A stretch of 10,031 bases of DNA. Source: Ruminococcus flavefaciens. Its GTDB lineage: Bacteria > Bacillota > Clostridia > Oscillospirales > Ruminococcaceae. Positions 6,213 to 10,031 of this stretch are shown here, one piece after another. The notes under the pieces were generated by a model. That model saw nothing but the letters and a program-made list of their open reading frames with translations, searched no databases and was not told the DNA's origin. Positions within the stretch are counted from its first letter, which is position 1; the number at the start of each line of letters is the position of its first letter. The DNA is taken from contig CADBAC010000020.1 of assembly GCA_902792495.1 (NCBI GenBank), positions 1-10,031 on the forward strand. Reading direction: 5' to 3'. Made by a program: the position numbers and the translations under genes.

Positions 6213-7638
6213 GGAAACTTCTCTTGAAAAAAGCATAGACAAGATAAAGCGCATTTCCGGCGGCTCGTCGGATGTGCTGGTAAACAGGTTCGTTACAGGC
6301 GGCATAAGCTGTGCCCTCATCTGCTGTGACGGTATGGCATCTTCTTCCGTGATGTCTGAACTTATATTCGAGCCGATAACCGGAATATCGGCAAAAAATG
6401 ACGCTCCTGAGCTGTTCCACCATATCAGCGGGGAGCTTCTTCTTTCTGTGGACCGTCCCGAGGTAAGGGACTATCCCACTCTTTTCCGCCTGATCCATTC
6501 GGGATTTGCGGTGCTTCTCGCTGAGGGCATGGACTACGGGCTCGGCTTCGGTGTACAGGGCTACGCTTCACGGGGAGTGCAGGAGCCTTCGGGCGAGGGA
6601 AATATTATGGGCGCTCATGAGGGCTTTACCGAGACTGTCCGCACCAATATGTCGCAGCTTCGCAGACGGCTGAAAAGTCCCGAACTGGTCATGGAAATGA
6701 TGATAAAGGGAAGCAAAAGCAATACCGATATATGCCTTTGCTACATGAAAGACCGTGTGCCGCCTGCGCTTATGGAAAGGATAAGGCGCTCACTGGACAG
6801 GACCGACCTTGAAGCTGTCCTCACTACAGGCTATCTCCGCCCCTTTACCGAGGAAAAGCGGTACAGGATATTCAACACCACAGGCACTACCGAGCGCCCC
6901 GATGTGCTTTGCTCTAAGCTTATCGAGGGAAGAGTTGCAATTCTTGTGGACGGTATCCCCTATGCCATAGTCATCCCGAGACTGTTCTGCGAGAATTTCC
7001 AGACCCTTGACGACTACGCCTACAAGCCATACTATGCGGTATTCATACGCTGGCTGAAGTATTCCGCATTTCTTCTGGCTGTGTTTCTTCCTGCGTTGTA
7101 TACGGCGATAGTGATGTATCACCCCGAACTTCTCAACAGCACTCTGCTGATGATACTGGTGGATGCCGAGAAGGAAGCGCCGCTGTCAATACTGACCGAA
7201 GCGCTGTTCGTACTGCTGATGTATGAGATAATACGTGAAGCAGGAGTGCGCCTTCCTAAGCCTACAGGTGGAGCAGTCAGCATCATCAGCGGACTTATCA
7301 TAGGCGATGCCGCCGTAAAATCGGGGCTTGTCAGCACTCCTCTGCTTACGGTCACAGCCCTTGCGGTGCTGGGTGGACTTGTAGTTCCCGATATAGCGCC
7401 GCAGATAACGGTGCTTCGCTTTTTGTTCCTGCTTGCAGGAGGAATGTTCGGACTTTTCGGCATAAGCCTGCTTTCCTGTGCGGTGCTTGCAAACGTCTGC
7501 GCATCCGAGAATTACGGATTCCCCTATACAGCGCCCTTTTCGCCGTTCAAAGCGTCAGGCATGGCGGATACGGCTGTGCGTGAAGGCATGGAGAAACTGC
7601 AAAGCCGTGGCTTTACTGTGGAGGAATACCATGAATAG
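6202..7638 (+). CDS. Spore germination protein, GerA family (receptor A subunit)
   Basis: A 478-aa A subunit of a nutrient germinant receptor in the spore inner membrane, at the usual family length. The soluble N-terminal half (1-280) contains the family hallmark EGFTETVRTNMSQLRRRLKS (140-159), preceded by RGVQEP (124-129), and followed by KGSKSNTDICLCY (169-181). The C-terminal half is membrane-embedded, with helices near 284-306, 329-345, 355-371, 378-398 and 402-432, and the conserved EAPLSILTEAL then REAGVRLPKPTGG (about 325-357). In the family, A subunits form the oligomeric ion-conducting part of the receptor. GAGGTGA (6191-6197) marks the start. The gene overlaps the next one by 8 bases, so the two are translated together. 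Expression is probably set by the overlapping promoters and hairpin at the start. Which germinant is sensed cannot be read from the sequence. Confidence 0.93.
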   Translation: MHGLETSLEKSIDKIKRISGGSSDVLVNRFVTGGISCALICCDGMASSSVMSELIFEPITGISAKNDAPELFHHISGELLLSVDRPEVRDYPTLFRLIHSGFAVLLAEGMDYGLGFGVQGYASRGVQEPSGEGNIMGAHEGFTETVRTNMSQLRRRLKSPELVMEMMIKGSKSNTDICLCYMKDRVPPALMERIRRSLDRTDLEAVLTTGYLRPFTEEKRYRIFNTTGTTERPDVLCSKLIEGRVAILVDGIPYAIVIPRLFCENFQTLDDYAYKPYYAVFIRWLKYSAFLLAVFLPALYTAIVMYHPELLNSTLLMILVDAEKEAPLSILTEALFVLLMYEIIREAGVRLPKPTGGAVSIISGLIIGDAAVKSGLVSTPLLTVTALAVLGGLVVPDIAPQITVLRFLFLLAGGMFGLFGISLLSCAVLANVCASENYGFPYTAPFSPFKASGMADTAVREGMEKLQSRGFTVEEYHE

Positions 7639-8938
7639 TATAACTTCTCCTCAGCTTGCGGCAATGCTGGTGATATCGGATTTATTTGCTCTAATGTGCT
7701 ATAATGGTGGACTTTCCGCATATACGGCGGTGGGACTTGCTTTCGGTATCGGCTTGCAGTATGTCATGGTCATGCCCTTGGTAAAAGCTGCCGACAAGGG
7801 GAAAACTCTCCCGAAATCGGTGAAATTCCTGCTTGCTGTGGGAATTGTGCTGTGGGGCGGTGCTTTGCTGGGAGGACTGTGGAAAGCCGCAGACATCACA
7901 TTCGTCCCATATGAAAATGCAGGCGGATTTCTCGGCAAACTGGAGATAACCGCAATGGTGGCGGCGGTCAGCCTTTATGTGGCATACGAGGGCACAAAAG
8001 CGGCGGCACGTTCGTCGCTGATAGCCGCATTCACAGGTGTAATCTTCCTGCTGACCGATTTCATAAGCGGCATGAGGCCGTCGAATTTCGGCAATATTTC
8101 GCTGTCGGCGCAGTACGGCACATTCATGGACGGGCTTCGTTTAAGCTTTCTCAGCGGCGGAAGTCTCATCGCATTCATCGCACTTCTTCCCTGTGTGAAG
8201 GGAAGTAAAAACAAAGCGGCGGCGATGTACTTCCTGTGCAGAGGGATACTCTCTGCGGCTGTGGTCATGACGGCGGTGCTGGTCACGGGAGGTATAATGG
8301 ATACCGCAGACTTCCCTGTTATAATGTCGGCACAGCTTTCACAGCCTTTTTCCTCACAGCGTATCGATGCCCTTTTCCTCATACTGTTTGCGGTTTTCGG
8401 AGTTTTCGCCATTACAGTACAGGTGATGACTGCCGCATTTCTTGCAGGAGAGATATTCAGCCGCTTCAGGCGTTGGCGGTGTACAGCGGCGATAGCACTT
8501 TCTCTGCTTGCTATGGGACTTTTCACAGGCTGTACCTCAACGGGACAGGTAAGCGACAAAAGCTATGTCAGATGCTTGGGCACTGACGGAAAAACCGTGA
8601 CGCTGTCTTTTTTCTCCGATGAACGTATCATCACCGCCGAGGGGGAAGATATCAGCAGTGCCCTTGCAGAAGCGGAGATAACAGCAGGCAGACCCGTGGT
8701 CACAGGTTTCACGGAACTCATGATCCTCGGAGACTGCGACAGAAAGGCAGTTCTGGAGGATATGCTGAAAGAATGGAAGGTTTCGCCCTCATGCATGGTG
8801 ATGTACAGCGGCGATCCCGAATTTACTATAAAGAATACCGATCCCTCTCTGCTTGAAGGCAGACTGAAGGAAGCGGTCAGACAAGGAAAAGCCCCGAGGT
8901 GTGATATCGTCACGGTTCTCGGGAATATGCAGGAATAA
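7631..8938 (+). CDS. GerB-type permease fused to GerC-type domain I
   Basis: A 435-aa protein that appears to join two germinant-receptor subunits. Residues 1-280 have about eight hydrophobic helices (near 9-23, 30-50, 64-84, 104-120, 127-147, 172-188, 204-222 and 245-272), matching the GerAB/APC-type permease in position after the A subunit, though shorter than the usual 360 or so residues and ten helices. Residues 279-301 look like a lipoprotein signal peptide: RFRRWRC, a hydrophobic stretch, then GLFTG-C301. Residues 302-435 resemble the first domain of GerC lipoproteins (around SSALAEAEITAGRPVVTG and ELMILGDCDRKAVLEDML). The later GerC domains are missing. ATG 7631 overlaps the A-subunit stop and has GGAGG (7620-7624) 6 nt upstream; an in-frame ATG at 7478 lies within the A gene and is rejected. 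The permease call is moderate, and the GerC-like part rests on pattern and context. Confidence 0.75.
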   Translation: MNSITSPQLAAMLVISDLFALMCYNGGLSAYTAVGLAFGIGLQYVMVMPLVKAADKGKTLPKSVKFLLAVGIVLWGGALLGGLWKAADITFVPYENAGGFLGKLEITAMVAAVSLYVAYEGTKAAARSSLIAAFTGVIFLLTDFISGMRPSNFGNISLSAQYGTFMDGLRLSFLSGGSLIAFIALLPCVKGSKNKAAAMYFLCRGILSAAVVMTAVLVTGGIMDTADFPVIMSAQLSQPFSSQRIDALFLILFAVFGVFAITVQVMTAAFLAGEIFSRFRRWRCTAAIALSLLAMGLFTGCTSTGQVSDKSYVRCLGTDGKTVTLSFFSDERIITAEGEDISSALAEAEITAGRPVVTGFTELMILGDCDRKAVLEDMLKEWKVSPSCMVMYSGDPEFTIKNTDPSLLEGRLKEAVRQGKAPRCDIVTVLGNMQE

Positions 8939-8942
8939 CGGT

Positions 8943-8966
8943 ACAGCCGCCGCAATGGCGGTCTGT
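8943..8966 (+). promoter_or_regulatory. Hairpin between the germination operon and psd
   Basis: ACAGCCGCC (8943-8951) pairs with GGCGG-T-CTGT (8957-8966) with one bulged T (8962) and a 5-nt loop. The following bases are CCTGTCTTTT, not a clean T run, so it is a weak terminator or an mRNA-stability or attenuation element at most. It lies in a 49-nt gap, and the psd ribosome binding site begins 11 nt downstream, which favours cotranscription. Confidence 0.4.
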
Positions 8967-8987
8967 CCTGTCTTTTGGAGGTCAAAC

Positions 8988-9851
8988 ATGATTAAAACCA
9001 GAAACGGCAAAACCATCGTAACTAATCAGGCACAGAACAAACTTTTGAAAGTGCTGTACGGTTCGGCAGGCGGACGAGTTCTCCTAAAGGGACTTACCGC
9101 ACCTCCGCTTTCCCGTGCGGCAGGAAAATTCATGGACTCACCGCTGTCAAAGCCGTTGATAAAGAGGTTCATAGCCTCAAGCGGCATTGATACTTCACAG
9201 TATATAATGTACGATTTTCGATCCTACAACGACTTCTTCACACGTATAGTCAAGCCTGAGATGCGCCCCGTGGACCTTTCCCCCGAACATCTCATAAGTC
9301 CCTGCGACTCAAAACTGACAGTGCATAAGATAGGGAAAAACAGCATTTTCCGCATAAAGGGTTCACGCTACAGAGTTTCCGATCTTGTGGGAGACAGCGC
9401 ACTTGCCGAAAAGTACAACGGCGGTTACTGCCTTATCTTCCGCCTTGAAGTGGACGATTATCACCGCTACTGCTACATAGACAACGGCACGAAATCACGC
9501 AATATCCACATAAACGGCGAACTCCACACCGTTAATCCCATAGCGCTGGGAAGATATAATATCTACAAGCGCAACAGCCGTGAGTACACTGTTCTGCACA
9601 CCGACAACTTCGGTGACGTTGTGCAGGTGGAAGTCGGCGCTATGATGGTGGGAAGAATAGTAAATCACGACGGCGAATCCGCCATCAGACGAGGCGAAGA
9701 AAAGGGAATGTTCGAGTTCGGCGGTTCGACTATAGTCATGCTTTTCGAGAAAGACACCATAAACGTTGACAAGGACATACTCCGCAATTCTGCAAACGGC
9801 GACGAAACCGTAGTAAAGTACGGCGAGAAGATCGGCTGCGCTGATCGCTGA
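8988..9851 (+). CDS. psd: Phosphatidylserine decarboxylase proenzyme
   Basis: A 287-aa membrane-associated enzyme that converts phosphatidylserine to phosphatidylethanolamine. Proenzymes of this family cleave themselves to make a pyruvoyl group. The cleavage motif FEFGGSTIV is visible, placing the cut between G246 and S247; this leaves a large beta chain and an alpha chain of about 41 residues. D107 (SPCDSKL) and H159 (DDYHRYCYI) fit the Asp-His-Ser catalytic set. The central block PIALGRYNIYKRNSREY through VEVGAMMVGRI (about 184-223) is characteristic of the clostridial branch with GGST rather than LGST. GGAGGT (8977-8982), 5 nt before the ATG, fixes the start; an in-frame ATG at 8901 lies inside the previous gene. 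No phosphatidylserine synthase gene is in the window. The 49-nt gap from the ger operon suggests shared transcription, perhaps for spore membrane lipid supply. Confidence 0.95.
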   Translation: MIKTRNGKTIVTNQAQNKLLKVLYGSAGGRVLLKGLTAPPLSRAAGKFMDSPLSKPLIKRFIASSGIDTSQYIMYDFRSYNDFFTRIVKPEMRPVDLSPEHLISPCDSKLTVHKIGKNSIFRIKGSRYRVSDLVGDSALAEKYNGGYCLIFRLEVDDYHRYCYIDNGTKSRNIHINGELHTVNPIALGRYNIYKRNSREYTVLHTDNFGDVVQVEVGAMMVGRIVNHDGESAIRRGEEKGMFEFGGSTIVMLFEKDTINVDKDILRNSANGDETVVKYGEKIGCADR

Positions 9852-9905
9852 AAAAAGGCCGCACTTAACCGTGGTACTTGTACAGCAACTTTATATGTTT
9901 TTATC

Positions 9906-10031
9906 GGGGGAAACCTTTCTGAGGAAAGGTTCCCTCTGACGGAGGCCGTCCCCTCTGTCAGCTACGCTTACACCTCCCCACACTGTGGAGAGTCGACCCC
10001 GAACCCCTTTTCCAAAGACTTTTAATAGAAT
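9906..10031. repeat. Composite hairpin-rich intergenic repeat, cut by the window end
   Basis: A series of hairpins follows psd. GGG-A-AACCTTTC (9908-9919) pairs with GAAAGGTT-CCC (9924-9934) with one bulged A (9911). CTGACGGAGG (9936-9945) pairs with CCTCTGTCAG (9952-9961) through one G-U pair. A short CCAC/GTGG stem lies at 9978-9988. The tail reads ACCCCGAACCCCTTTTCCAAAG (beginning near 9996; shown in part). This mosaic is of a kind I associate with multi-copy elements of Ruminococcus-like genomes, from memory only. Bases 9852-9905, between the psd stop and this element, hold nothing I can name. The first hairpin may serve as the psd transcript end, but it lacks a T run. Confidence 0.6.

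Noticed and set aside
7975..8559. Minus-strand ORF of 194 codons opposite the ger fusion gene
   Set aside because: The + strand frame has a good ribosome binding site, operon context and membrane-protein pattern. The reverse translation has no family resemblance.
8450..8560. A separate start for a stand-alone GerC lipoprotein
   Set aside because: No in-frame ATG or ribosome binding site lies just before the signal-peptide-like segment; the reading frame is continuous with the permease part.
1..10031. CRISPR array, tRNA or rRNA genes, integrase or transposase
   Set aside because: I see no regularly spaced repeats, tRNA-like cloverleaf, rRNA sequence or recombinase ORF; the repeats present are short hairpins and heptads.

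Overview
The window looks like chromosomal DNA of an anaerobic, spore-forming Bacillota of the Ruminococcus / Oscillospiraceae type. The base composition is moderate, ribosome binding sites are strong GGAGG-type, a spore germinant-receptor operon is present, there is a large activase/dehydratase iron-sulfur system typical of anaerobic Firmicutes, and the intergenic elements (TGTAGGGG hairpins, CAATTCT heptads, paired hairpins at the right edge) are of a kind I associate with gut Clostridia. The placement is inference; no rRNA or other taxonomic marker is present.

Layout, all genes on the + strand: (1) 1-286, an intergenic stretch with repeat-like hairpins, a promoter at 136-164 and a long leader stem. 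(2) 287-1135, a membrane-anchored DUF4230 protein, closed by a clear intrinsic terminator at 1183-1219. (3) 1362-4292, a 976-aa protein with two tandem ASKHA activase domains, a cysteine-rich linker and a DUF2229-like part. (4) 4293-4524, a non-coding insert with hairpins and four CAATTCT heptads. (5) 4525-5754, a 409-aa HgdB-like protein; together with (3) it recreates the roughly 1,400-aa fused activase/dehydratase seen in other Firmicutes. (6) 5758-6153, an unrecognised small acidic protein coupled to (5). (7) 6202-7638 and 7631-8938, a two-gene germinant receptor operon: a GerA-type A subunit, then one ORF that appears to join a GerB-type permease to the first domain of a GerC-type lipoprotein. 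(8) 8988-9851, phosphatidylserine decarboxylase. (9) 9852-10031, an intergenic stretch with a composite hairpin repeat that runs out of the window.

The activase and dehydratase halves probably form one ATP-driven, low-potential electron-transfer enzyme of unknown substrate. The ger genes and psd are separated by only 49 nt and may be cotranscribed, which would link germinant sensing with phosphatidylethanolamine synthesis for the spore or cell membrane.

The most interesting points are in the ger operon. First, the initiation region of the A subunit lies in a perfect 15-bp inverted repeat that places the AUG in the stem and the Shine-Dalgarno in the loop. It overlaps a near-consensus sigma-A promoter, whose transcript would contain the whole hairpin, and a sigma-G-like promoter, whose transcript would lack the 5' arm. 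Second, the B-C fusion contains what looks like an internal lipoprotein signal peptide and lipobox at the junction.
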